Part shown: positions 1 to 9,300 of the stretch, in pieces
Numbering within the stretch: the first letter of the stretch is position 1
How the letters are laid out: each line of letters opens with the position of its first letter
From: Flammeovirga sp. OC4
Lineage (GTDB): Bacteria; Bacteroidota; Bacteroidia; Cytophagales; Flammeovirgaceae
Assembly (NCBI RefSeq): GCF_000812565.1
Contig: NZ_JTAM01000022.1
Location: forward strand, 62,001-126,000
Length of the DNA stretch: 64,000 nucleotides
Direction: 5' to 3'
The notes under the pieces: generated by a model
Told to the model about the DNA's origin: nothing
What the model saw: the letters and a program-made list of their open reading frames with translations, nothing else
Database searches by the model: none
Program-made: the position numbers and the translations under genes

Positions 1-2
1 AA

Positions 3-329
3 ATCAGAGCATTTACTGATTATGAAAAGGAAAAAGGATGCCCTGCCAATAACTTGATCAATGAAATTGGGAGTACAGAAGATAGTTATCAAAGTGCTTT
101 AAGGAAGATCATTGATCAATGGACCTCAGCGATAGAAAAAGTCATTGAACAAGAGAAGGAAAAAGGTGCTATCAAAAAAAACACGGATAGTAAAGCTGTC
201 GCCACTTTTTTAGTCAGTGCCTTTGAAGGCGTACGTGGATTAAGAAAACTGTATCATAATGACATTATCCTTGATCAATACTTAGTGGGAGTCACCTCCT
301 ATCTTGATCAATTAAAATATTCTAGTTAG
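3..329 (+). CDS. TetR-family transcriptional regulator, C-terminal part (cut by window edge)
   Basis: The frame is open from base 3, so the gene begins outside the window; the first in-frame start-like codon (TTG at 54) is internal. The visible residues start with a Gly-Cys-Pro-Ala-Asn-Asn stretch followed by amphipathic helices, which is the pattern of the ligand-binding C-terminal domain of TetR regulators (the 'GCPLGNL' type). The DNA-binding N-terminus is not in the window. The downstream HAD gene begins 104 bases later on the same strand and may be a target or a co-transcribed neighbour, but this is only inference. Confidence 0.75.
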   Translation: MRAFTDYEKEKGCPANNLINEIGSTEDSYQSALRKIIDQWTSAIEKVIEQEKEKGAIKKNTDSKAVATFLVSAFEGVRGLRKLYHNDIILDQYLVGVTSYLDQLKYSS

Positions 330-433
330 ACCAATTTATTCACTCATTTATTACCAATTCAATTGGGGGGTGCATTTGTAAGAATGTGCTCCCTATTTCC
401 ACTTTAAACACTTAAATTATAAATAGCAATCAA

Positions 434-1189
434 ATGAAAAACCTATTATTAATTCCATTTTTGTTTCTCCTTTTAGGGTTTGATGCACCTCACAAAGACG
501 AGCGTACTTCTCAAGTAAAAGTCATTTTTCTTGACGTCAATGAGACGATTCTAGACCTCAATAATATGAAAGCTTCTGTTGCTGATGCACTTGGAGGAAG
601 AACTGACCTACTTGATATATGGTTCTCAAAAATGTTACATTATTCTTTAGTCGCGACAGATATTAATAGATATGAGCATTTTGGAAAAATTGGAACGGCG
701 ACTTTACTGATGGTTGCAGAAAACAACGAAATCCCTTTAACCATGGAAGAAGCCAAAAAGGCGATTGTTACCCCACTCCGTTCACTTTCTCCTCACCCTG
801 ATGTCAAGAAAGGTTTAGAAATTTTGAAAAAGAAGGGTTACAAGGTCATCACATTTACGAACTCCTCTTATGAAGGAGTAAAAATGCAAATGCAAAATGC
901 TCAACTGAATTCATTTATTGATCAAATGTTGAGCGTTGAAACTATTAAAACCTATAAACCTCACCTAGATAGTTATAATTGGGCTTTAAAAGAGACAGGT
1001 TATAAAGCTGAAGAAGTACTAATGGTTGCTGCACATGGTTGGGATGTAGCCGGTGCAAAAGAAGCAGGTTTAAACACGGCCTTTATCAAAAGAAAAGGGA
1101 AAGCACTTTATCCTTTGGTTGAGAAGCCGGATTTTGTAGTCAATGACCTTATTGAGTTAGCAAATCAAATGGTAGATTTATCAAAATAA
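434..1189 (+). CDS. Haloacid dehalogenase type II-like HAD hydrolase, exported
   Basis: This 251-residue protein has the HAD fold motifs in order: the nucleophile Asp34 in FLDVNETILD, motif II FTNSS at 141-145, Lys175, and motif IV-like HGWDVAGAKEAG near 201-211. The last motif and the cap arrangement match type II haloacid dehalogenases rather than phosphatases, because the second acidic residue of the usual DxD is Asn36. A hydrophobic N-terminus (residues 3-15) looks like a signal peptide, so the enzyme probably acts in the periplasm, which is unusual for this family. The substrate cannot be read from the sequence; 2-haloacids are the family's known substrates. It sits behind a TetR-type regulator and converges on the DUF1254 gene. 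Confidence 0.72.
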   Translation: MKNLLLIPFLFLLLGFDAPHKDERTSQVKVIFLDVNETILDLNNMKASVADALGGRTDLLDIWFSKMLHYSLVATDINRYEHFGKIGTATLLMVAENNEIPLTMEEAKKAIVTPLRSLSPHPDVKKGLEILKKKGYKVITFTNSSYEGVKMQMQNAQLNSFIDQMLSVETIKTYKPHLDSYNWALKETGYKAEEVLMVAAHGWDVAGAKEAGLNTAFIKRKGKALYPLVEKPDFVVNDLIELANQMVDLSK

Positions 1190-1193
1190 AAAA

Positions 1194-1220
1194 TGCTCTA
1201 GAGGATACACCTCTAGAGCA
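1194..1220 (-). terminator. Intrinsic terminator of the DUF1254 gene
   Basis: An 11-bp perfect stem (TGCTCTAGAGG, 1194-1204, with its complement at 1210-1220) lies between two convergent genes. On the minus strand it is followed by a run of U, so it mainly serves the DUF1254 gene. Confidence 0.75.
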
Positions 1221-1236
1221 AAACAAACACAAATTA

Positions 1237-2643
1237 CTATTTTATCTTATACAACTCAGGTAAGTGGAATTCACCTTTGACCACTTTTTCATTTGGTTCA
1301 TAAAATCTACATTGCAACATGAAATCGGCATCAGGTGCAGGCAACCAGTTTTTAAGCTGCTTTTTATTTTTTGGCTTTTCGTGAGAGATATAGATCGTTA
1401 AAGATCCGTCTTTATTGTAAGCCATTCCCTCAGTCACTGACCCTACTTTATATCTATCGATTTCGTTCTCTACCATAAAGCGATCTTGAGCATCATACAT
1501 TGTGATTGACCAGAAACCACCAAACTCCTCATTAACAGCCATATCTGCTGGCAATGTAATTTCATAAGCATTTTTACCGTTTAAAACCTTACCTTGATCA
1601 TCAAAATATCTTTTAGGGTACATTGCTCTTTCTGGAGAGTTTAATCCAATAGAGTTCATATTAACCGCAGCTCTTTGTAAGTAGTCTGTGCCGTATTTTC
1701 CTGCGTTGTATTCATAATTCCACCCATTTACTGGTGTATTGGTATGCTTAGCAGTGTGAAGAATCATTTGGAATGTATCCGCAAAACCTTTCACCATCGC
1801 TTCTTTTTGGACCTCAGTCAACTCCTCCATTTTACCGTTGCCAATTCCAATGTTTTTGAACTGATCTGTCAGACTTTTATCTTCCTCCAGATAGTTTTCT
1901 GCTAATACTCTATCAAATCTTTTAAACCAGTCCATCCCTTTAGGAAAGTTGACTTTTGGAGCCCCAACAGCCACTAAAGGCTCAGGATTTTGACCACCAT
2001 TTGGATAGTCTGCCAAAGGCATTAATCTAAATTCTTTTTGTAATTCTTGAGCAATTTTTTGGTCTGCTTCAGACGCATCTACCCCCAAACGGCCTGCTAA
2101 CCAAATATATCTTGTATTAGAATAATGTACCGGTAAATTGTCAGGGTTATCAAACTTCTCTCCTCTTTTTGCTAGGATAAAATATCCACCTTGCTCACCC
2201 ATAGTTGCATTACAAAGGTCTACTACAGATTCGGTGTACATATCTAAAATTTGCTCGATAAAGTATCTGTTTTTTACTTCAGGTATAAATAATACCATAG
2301 GGTTGTTTTCCAAATCAGCCCACCCTTGAATATAGTAGGTATCATTGTTTGGTGTAGTGTACGAGCGGTCTCTATAATCCCACAAACGAGTAATTGGCCC
2401 TAGTTGATTTAGTGGTGCTTGACCATTGTTCATCGGTGCATCTACTGATGTCTGAAGCTCTAAAGCCACGTCCATCATGACTGGCGCCCATCCATAAATT
2501 GTAGCTTGTACTGCTGTAGTGTAGGCTAATTTGTATTCGAGTGATTCCTCTTCATTTTGAGCAAATGAGGTTGCATTGAATAAAAACAGTCCTGAAAGTA
2601 TAAGTAGAAAGTGCTTATTGAATTGTAGTATATTACGTATCAT
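1237..2643 (-). CDS. DUF1254/DUF1214 domain protein, exported
   Basis: The protein has the two-part architecture of the DUF1254-DUF1214 family: an N-terminal DUF1254 region and a C-terminal DUF1214 region with the GFWSITMYD and YKVGSVTEGMAYNKDGS patterns. The family is widespread and its biochemical function is unknown. I place the start at 2643, 21 codons inside the longest frame, because MIRNILQFNKHFLLILSG is a normal signal peptide ending in SFAQ, whereas the upstream extension is polar. The export signal suggests a periplasmic or secreted protein. It is transcribed alone, ends at a strong terminator, and lies after the AraC-type regulator gene on the same strand. Confidence 0.8.
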   Translation of the reverse strand: MIRNILQFNKHFLLILSGLFLFNATSFAQNEEESLEYKLAYTTAVQATIYGWAPVMMDVALELQTSVDAPMNNGQAPLNQLGPITRLWDYRDRSYTTPNNDTYYIQGWADLENNPMVLFIPEVKNRYFIEQILDMYTESVVDLCNATMGEQGGYFILAKRGEKFDNPDNLPVHYSNTRYIWLAGRLGVDASEADQKIAQELQKEFRLMPLADYPNGGQNPEPLVAVGAPKVNFPKGMDWFKRFDRVLAENYLEEDKSLTDQFKNIGIGNGKMEELTEVQKEAMVKGFADTFQMILHTAKHTNTPVNGWNYEYNAGKYGTDYLQRAAVNMNSIGLNSPERAMYPKRYFDDQGKVLNGKNAYEITLPADMAVNEEFGGFWSITMYDAQDRFMVENEIDRYKVGSVTEGMAYNKDGSLTIYISHEKPKNKKQLKNWLPAPDADFMLQCRFYEPNEKVVKGEFHLPELYKIK

Positions 2644-2777
2644 GTTTTCATCTATTTGCCTTTTAGTATTGATGATGTCACTACTAAAAGTTGATTTGAA
2701 ATTCATTTTATAATTATACTAACGGTACTGTTTTGGTTTGGCTTTTCAATTTTAGGTCAGAGTTTATACCAAAAAGT

Positions 2778-3761
2778 TTATTTTGATTTATACTTCGTTG
2801 AGGCCTCCTTTGGGGTTATATTATAGTTTTTCTTAAATGCTACAGAAAATTTAGAGACACTATTGTACCCTACCAACCTTGCAATCTCAGTAACACTTCT
2901 ACTTTCATTTTGTAATAGCTGCTTTGCTTTTTCTAGTCTTAAATCAGTATGAAACCTTTTAATACTGCTTCCGAATACACTCCCAAAATCTCTTTTCAAC
3001 TTTGACAAAGAATAACCGTACTCATCAGCAATTTCAGAAAGGGCCGGCAAAGGTTCAAAAGGATTAATCAACTTATCTTTCAAATCCATTAGCCTTTGTA
3101 GATCTTCAGGGTGTACAGTACTATGTTCTTGAAACCCTTTATGAAGTAATCGCTCATAAAACACGCCCAAGCATTCTATTATGCGGGCCAAGACAATACT
3201 ATGTGTCATTGGATTACGCTGATCTAAGTCCAAATCAAAAATATCCTTTAACAGTAAATGCACTTCTAATGGAGCAATATCATATCTAACCCAATTATGA
3301 TCATCAGGAAAGAGTCCTTCCAAATATCTTCCAAACTGGGTGAATATATCTGTCATTTGGGGAGTAGCGATACGAAGAGAAACCCACTGTTTTAATCCTC
3401 CTCCTTTATTATGAGTTTTAAAAGAATAAGAAGTATCATAAACAGCCATACCTACCGCCTGTAAATCCACCCCTTCTTTATGATCTTCGGTGTTCATCAT
3501 AATATCTGTCTTATACTCAAACCTAAAGTTTAAGTAACGGTCCTCTTTTTCATCACCTATAATATTATAGTAAATGTCTTCCTCTGATTTGACAGAATGA
3601 ATTATAATATCAGTTCCTTTTACTAAAGAAAACACCCTAGATATAATATGAAAACCAGGTTTCTTTACCTCATACCTGATTGGTGATATTTCTCCTCCCA
3701 GACACTCATGAACTTGTTTTAATATATGTGCTGCACTTCCTTCTTTTATCTCTATCTCCAT
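2778..3761 (-). CDS. AraC-family transcriptional regulator
   Basis: The C-terminal 100 residues carry two helix-turn-helix motifs typical of AraC/XylS proteins (around residues 245-325), including the SVTEIARLVGYNSVSKFSVAFK segment type and the NITPKEAS end. The N-terminal two thirds match no domain I recognise; the same general architecture recurs in the regulator at 48180-49166, which suggests a lineage-specific family. No membrane segment or signal peptide is present, so it is cytoplasmic. It is followed by the DUF1254 gene after 71 bases and may control it, which is inference from position only. Confidence 0.85.
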   Translation of the reverse strand: MEIEIKEGSAAHILKQVHECLGGEISPIRYEVKKPGFHIISRVFSLVKGTDIIIHSVKSEEDIYYNIIGDEKEDRYLNFRFEYKTDIMMNTEDHKEGVDLQAVGMAVYDTSYSFKTHNKGGGLKQWVSLRIATPQMTDIFTQFGRYLEGLFPDDHNWVRYDIAPLEVHLLLKDIFDLDLDQRNPMTHSIVLARIIECLGVFYERLLHKGFQEHSTVHPEDLQRLMDLKDKLINPFEPLPALSEIADEYGYSLSKLKRDFGSVFGSSIKRFHTDLRLEKAKQLLQNESRSVTEIARLVGYNSVSKFSVAFKKNYNITPKEASTKYKSK

Positions 3762-3976
3762 TTCAAATTTGATTTAGGCCACATAAACACTAATATGATA
3801 AGTATTCAAAAATAAGTACAAATTCAAAATTATCTAATACCAATTCTATTTATTGTTTTGCGATTACTTCCTTCAAAAAACTTTTAATAGAACCACTATT
3901 CATACGTTTTTTAGTGTTGTACTCACAAAAAATTAAATTAGAATTAACTATGATTTATTTTTGACTTTGTACGTAA

Positions 3977-4014
3977 AAAAACTTCTTTACCATTTTCATC
4001 GCAAAGAAGTTTTT
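3977..4014 (-). terminator. Intrinsic terminator of the methyltransferase gene
   Basis: The stem AAAAACTTCTTT (3977-3988) pairs with AAAGAAGTTTTT (4003-4014). On the minus strand it lies about 40 bases after the methyltransferase stop and runs into a U tract. The rest of 3762-4053 shows no other feature. Confidence 0.7.
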
Positions 4015-4053
4015 ATCAAAGTCATTATAAAGCATTTGTTCAAAAAATGGCAT

Positions 4054-4836
4054 TTATATTCTTCCTCTTACTTCATTTAGAAACATAGTCATCGAAACTG
4101 CTTTTTCCTCTACCCACTTATTATAATCTTCAATAGCTCTCAATCGATCACGTTCTGACAGATAGCCTTCAGTAGTTATTTGTTCTAAACCTGCAACTTG
4201 AGACCATATCTTGACTCGTTCATCAAAATCTTTTCTTGTGTGATCATACAACTCATGAGATGGCACAACTTCAATATCTTTAAACCCCACCTCTTTTAAT
4301 AAATGCGGTAAGTCAGTACCAATGGCATTATTAATTCCTGCATCTTTTCGCCAATTTAAAAACGCCTGGTAAAAGCGTCTCATGGTCAAAGGAGGCTGAG
4401 GAACCCATTCTAACCGGTTATGATTGTAATCTAAAAAGGAAACTTGACCTCCTTCTTTTAAAAGTGATTTTACTTTTTGTAAAGCTTCTTTTACGGTCGT
4501 CATCCATTGTAATACTCTTGCCCCTACTATTAAATCAAACTTTTCTTTCGTTTCGAAGTTAAACAAGTCTACTGTTTTGAGTTCTAAATTTGAAATGTCA
4601 GCATAAACTATATTACCATGCTCAATCACTTCGTAGGTATTATCGATACCAATTACTTTTCCTGTTGGGCCTACAATTTTAGCAATGTCTTTTGTAATGG
4701 CTCCTGTACCGCAACCAATATCCAATACTGTCATTCCCTCTTTTAAAATAGCCTTCAAATGTCTATAATCTACGGCTAAAGACCTTCTATCAAAAACAGT
4801 TTTGGCTTCTTCACTTCTTTTAATTGTCTTGTTCAT
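4054..4836 (-). CDS. Class I SAM-dependent methyltransferase
   Basis: The 260-residue protein has the class I Rossmann-type methyltransferase motif I, VLDIGCGTGAITKD, near residues 37-50, followed by motif II with an acidic residue at the end of the second strand (VIGID). A third motif, FDLIVGARVLQW, is near 100-111, and SFLDYNHNRLEW follows. It resembles the UbiE/Methyltransf_11 group, but the substrate is not evident. It has no signal peptide. It stands as a single gene with its own terminator. The N-terminal KTVFDRRSLAVDYRHL region is typical of small-molecule methyltransferases rather than RNA or protein methylases. Confidence 0.82.
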   Translation of the reverse strand: MNKTIKRSEEAKTVFDRRSLAVDYRHLKAILKEGMTVLDIGCGTGAITKDIAKIVGPTGKVIGIDNTYEVIEHGNIVYADISNLELKTVDLFNFETKEKFDLIVGARVLQWMTTVKEALQKVKSLLKEGGQVSFLDYNHNRLEWVPQPPLTMRRFYQAFLNWRKDAGINNAIGTDLPHLLKEVGFKDIEVVPSHELYDHTRKDFDERVKIWSQVAGLEQITTEGYLSERDRLRAIEDYNKWVEEKAVSMTMFLNEVRGRI

Positions 4837-5072
4837 TTTAATAGTAGTTCAAGTTAAGTTTTTTTTTGTAACTCAAATTATAACGAGTCATTTTTTACAC
4901 TTACAAACTTACTATTGAAAAAAAGTAAAATCAGAAGTAATATTTAAAATAAAGATGATTTGAAAACGCTAATAACCAACGAATTAAACATTAATTTAAA
5001 ACCTTAAAAAGAGATTCAAAATTTATATTACAAATAAATACGACTTCTAAAGAGGTAAAATAAAGTCATTCA

Positions 5073-5486
5073 TCAACTTTTAAATTCATGAAAAATTCTT
5101 TTTCCTTTAAAAAACATAATCTCTGGTAATTTTTTAAATTTTCGATCATACTCACAAAGCTTCAAAAGGTGCTCTAAAGAAATCTCAATGTATTGTACAT
5201 CTTCTAAAAAAATGATATCAAAAATTTGTGATTTACTTTTCAAAAAATGATAAGTACTAAAAAAATCCCCTTTTTGAAAAAAATATTCTTCCTCCAAATC
5301 AGACGATTTTGATACTAATCGAACACTACCTTTTTCGATATAATAAAAGCATCTATTGTGCTTTTCATTTTGTAATAAATAGTTGCTTTGTGAAGCTTTT
5401 TGGGTCAGAAAAATTTGATTGATCACTGCTACATCCGCTATAGTGATAGGAATGTACTTTGAACAATGAGTAATAAACTGATACAT
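5073..5486 (-). CDS. Crp/Fnr-like cyclic nucleotide-binding domain protein lacking the DNA-binding domain
   Basis: At 137 residues this is about 50 shorter than a Bacteroidota Crp/Fnr regulator. The beta-roll is recognisable from the FYYIEKGSVRLVS and FFQKGDFFSTYHF patterns and it continues into the start of the dimerisation helix, then stops. No helix-turn-helix is encoded downstream: two stop codons follow immediately and the next frame shows no homology to HTH sequence. It is either a degraded regulator or a stand-alone cNMP-binding domain. The two complete Crp/Fnr proteins in this window (43492-44055 and 62434-63006) give a direct length comparison. Confidence 0.65.
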   Translation of the reverse strand: MYQFITHCSKYIPITIADVAVINQIFLTQKASQSNYLLQNEKHNRCFYYIEKGSVRLVSKSSDLEEEYFFQKGDFFSTYHFLKSKSQIFDIIFLEDVQYIEISLEHLLKLCEYDRKFKKLPEIMFFKGKRIFHEFKS

Positions 5487-5515
5487 GAAATTGTCAAGGA
5501 GTATTGAATCAAAAA

Positions 5516-5555
5516 AATCCCCTTTTCAGTAGTTTTAATTACCAAAAAAGGGATT
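5516..5555 (-). terminator. Intrinsic terminator of the TPR gene
   Basis: AATCCC plus a T run (5516-5526) pairs with AAAAAGGGATT (5545-5555). On the minus strand the stem ends in a long U tract. It lies between the small TPR gene and the Crp-like gene, so these are separate transcription units. Confidence 0.7.
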
Positions 5556-5572
5556 GATATAATACGAAATAC

Positions 5573-5974
5573 TTATTTTAATGATTTAGAAAACACTAAT
5601 ATTTTTCGTTGAAGTCTTGCTCTGCTGTTATAGTCTATTGAGGTAATGTCTTTTAAAAGTGCTTTTTCGTATGATGCGTAAGCATTTTTCACATCTCCAA
5701 CTCTTAAATAATAATCGCCTAATACTTCTAATGTATTGTGATTTTCATCAACAGTTACAGCATGATCTATCCACTCTTTCGCAAGCTCCAAATCTGCATT
5801 CCAGTTGATTGATAATTGTGCAGCTCTTGTGTATGTAGCCCAATCATTAGCCTCTGCTTTTTGAACCATTTTCACTAATTCCGAGTTTTCATTTGACTCT
5901 GGATACTCTGGTACTTCAGCTAATAAATTTACAGAACACAACAAACCAATAAGAGAGATAAGTAAAGTTTTCAT
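5573..5974 (-). CDS. Small exported tetratricopeptide-repeat protein
   Basis: The 133-residue protein begins with a signal peptide (MKTLLISLIGLLCSVNLLAE) and is otherwise helical. Residues around 70-115 fit one to two TPR units (EVLGDYYLRVGDVKNAYASYEKAL). Its function is unknown; such proteins usually mediate protein contacts in the periplasm. The gene has its own terminator and is monocistronic. Confidence 0.7.
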   Translation of the reverse strand: MKTLLISLIGLLCSVNLLAEVPEYPESNENSELVKMVQKAEANDWATYTRAAQLSINWNADLELAKEWIDHAVTVDENHNTLEVLGDYYLRVGDVKNAYASYEKALLKDITSIDYNSRARLQRKILVFSKSLK

Positions 5975-6313
5975 GGTATAAAAATAATTAATTTGAACAC
6001 TAGTTAATATGCCAATAGTAATTCCATAGTTATGCCAATAAATTATAAAACACTGAAATACAAATACTTAAATGAAAACAAACCAATACAACACCATTTA
6101 CACTTGTTCACTTTTGAACATAAATTACACGTTTTGAACAGATTAGTGTTCGAAGTTAAAAAAAATAGTCTACCACAAAATGCAGCAGACTATTTCAAAC
6201 ACTATTCGCGTAGAACTAGTGTACTATAATAAATGAATGTAGAAAAGTATTAAGAGAATGTTAGAACATGTTTGAAACCTTCATTTGAAGAACTCAAACT
6301 TGTTGTACTATCC
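5975..6313. other. Intergenic region between the TPR and amylase genes
   Basis: The only clear structure is the amylase terminator at 6163-6195. A 65-codon open frame at 6032-6229 has a composition unlike the neighbouring proteins and overlaps that terminator, so I do not call it a gene. Confidence 0.6.
6163..6195 (-). terminator. Intrinsic terminator of the large amylase gene
   Basis: AAATAGTCT (6163-6171) pairs with AGACTATTT (6187-6195). On the minus strand it is followed by eight consecutive T. It lies about 120 bases beyond the amylase stop codon. Confidence 0.75.
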
Positions 6314-9300
6314 TTATTTTTTGATCACTTTCTTAACTGTTTTTTGGCTATCAAGATAAATGTTCACCAAATACATTCCCGATTCGAGATTTAATTGATC
6401 AAATTTCAATTCATACTTTCCTGCTTCAAATAATTTCGTTGATGTAGCGTAGACCTCTTGTCCACTTAAATTGAAAATCTGAAGGCCTACACTCTTGCTT
6501 TCTTTCAAGGTTAACTGAAGGAAGAAGTGATTTGCAACAATAGTTGGGTACAACTTGATTTCTTCAACTGCCTCAATATCAGAAGTAATATTTCGTGCAC
6601 TGCTTATTTCAGGATTTTCGTTGTACCATTGTCCGTCTTTATACCAGCCTTCAGTAGCTCTTGATAGATCAGAAGTTTGATTACCATTTCCATCATGGAA
6701 TAATAAACTTGCAGATGACGTGTTTGGAATAGTGTAACTAAACCAACCGTCTCCATCGTTGGTCATTGCTACTCCCGGCCAATTAGAAGTACTTCCATTA
6801 TCTGTATTCCAATAGTGGAGTAATGGGTTGTTCCAAGTCGATTTAAAGTGTACTGTCAATCCTGTTGGTGTTACTGTATTGCCATCAGGGTTTTGATCGT
6901 ACCATTGCCCATTTACATACCAACCGTCTTTGTTTCTTGTCAAGTCAGAAGTTTGTCCTCCTCCATTATTACTGAAAATAATACTTGAAGAAGTCACGGC
7001 TTCTGGGAAAGTGAAAGCGTACCATCCATTAGACTGTGACATACTTACACCTGGCCAAGTCGCATTAGCCAATGCTCCCGTCGGAGAGGCGTTCCAATGG
7101 TAAATATGTGTATAGTCTTTAGCATAAACGGTGAAACCTCCGCTTGGTGCAGTCACTGTGAATGATGCGGTACTTACCGTTGAAGTATTGCCGGCATCAT
7201 CAACAGCGATAGCTGAGACAGTAGTAGTTTGGGAAATCGATAAGGTGACTTGCCCTTCTGCTGAAGTTGAAGATGAGGTTGGTGTAGATCCGTCTAAAGT
7301 ATAATAGATCGTCGGTGATGCATCACGATTGTCTGAAGCGGAAATTGTAATGTTTCCAGAGCCTACAAAAGTGCTGCCTGATGGTGAAATAGAAACCGTT
7401 GGAGCTTCTATATCAGGCGTTGTGATTGGTTCATCAATCCATCCGTTATCATACCAAACGTTACCACAAATATTCATTTCATCGCCAGTGATTTTTGTAT
7501 CACCGCAAAGTAAGATCAAATTAGTGCAAGTGCCGTCAATCGTGTATTCATAGAATCCAGGGTAATCTGTTGAAGCCAACATATTTTCTCCCGGCCATGC
7601 TGTTGTCATGGTTCCTCCTGTTACACTCCAGAAATAAATTCTTGGTGTTGAACAGTCCGTTTTGAAATACACGGTCATTCCTCCTTCAATTGGCGTTGGT
7701 ACAGTGTAGGTCACTGTTTTAACGGCAGAACTACCAACGCTATTGATCGCAATGGCTTTGAGAGTAATCACATCACCTGCGTTTCCAGACAACACTACTT
7801 CCCCATTGTATTGAGAGGATGAAGCAGTTGGAGTACTTCCATCCAAAGTATAATAAATCACTCCGTTTTCAGTGGCTGATGCACTTACTCTATTGCTATT
7901 TTGAGTGAGCATTAAAGTTGGTACTTGAGGTGTTACAACCGAGCAGTCAGGGCATTCGCTGTGCCATGTATTTCCATCATACCAACCGTTTGAGTTTCTT
8001 GAAAGGTCAATGGTTTTGTTACTTCCATTATCACTGAAAAGTAGGTTGACACTTTCTGTGTTTTCAAATACATATTTATACCAATCACCATCATGCTGTG
8101 TCATATTTGGTCCAGGCCAAGTGCTTGCAGGTAATGCCCCGGCAGGTACTTCTTGCCAATAATGTACATTGACACCATTCCAATTGGATGGCTTTTTGAA
8201 ATACACTTCTAGTCCTTCAATCTCACCGATTCTGTAAGAGAAAGTGGTCACTGAAGATGAATTTCCATCTTTATCGACTGTAAATGCTTTGATGTCCATA
8301 TCATCATTAACAGCGATTTTTGTGTTGTTGTACTGACTGCTTGAGAACGATGGCTGAGAACCGTCTGTTGTGTAATAAATTGTATAAGGGCCTCCTGCTC
8401 CTAAGGAAGCGGAAAGACTTACTTCTACAGGATTGTCATATCTCTGAGGTGCTGGCGATGCACTTACAAATGGTAAGCTTGGTCCACCTTCTCCTGGCTG
8501 GAAGAAACCAACACCATTGCCACCGATCATACCAGGGCCATTTAAAACATAAACTGCAGCCGAACCTGATTCTACTGTACAGTTCAATGTTCCATTAGAA
8601 ACGACTGCTTCTGCTCCTGTCACAGCATCTCTGTAAACACCATTGGTCAAACCTGTAAAATTGAATGATGCTGATCCATCTTTTGCTAGACCTACAGCCA
8701 CTTCACTGTTTCCATGTACACGAACATAACCAACGCCGTTTCCGCCATTATCACCATTCCAGCGCCACTCTCCTTTTTGAAGTGCTGGCACTGCTGATCG
8801 CATAGCATTCAGTTTTTTGATGTGCTGATAAATCTTGTGGCTTGGTGCTTGGTCCATCACATCACCATAGTATGCTCTACCTGTTTCATTAATGGATTTT
8901 TTAATTCCTTCTGCATCATGAATATCAGCAAAAGCCCCTGCCATAAATCGCATTTCCGTACCATAATACACAATCGGGATACCTCTCCAAGTAAACATAA
9001 AGTTCAGACAGGCCGCTAAGTTTTCATCCGTTCCACCATAACGCTTATTCCAGTCATTATTCGGACCAAAATCATGGTTATCTAACCATAATAAGTTGGT
9101 TGACGGGTCTGCATATAAGTGATCATAACGTGCTGCTGCTTTTACTCCACCAAAACCTTCACCATATTCAAAAGGACCATGGAAACTTGCTTCCGCATAA
9201 AAGTCAATTACGGCCATTCCTGATGGTTCAGAAGCATTGGTTGCTCCTCTCCAAGTGTACCAGTGTGGATTAATTTCTTCGATACTGTGCAATTCGTGAC

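Noticed and set aside
6032-6229. 65-codon open frame on the plus strand
   Set aside because: It overlaps the amylase terminator, has no recognisable motif and lacks a promoter; likely chance.
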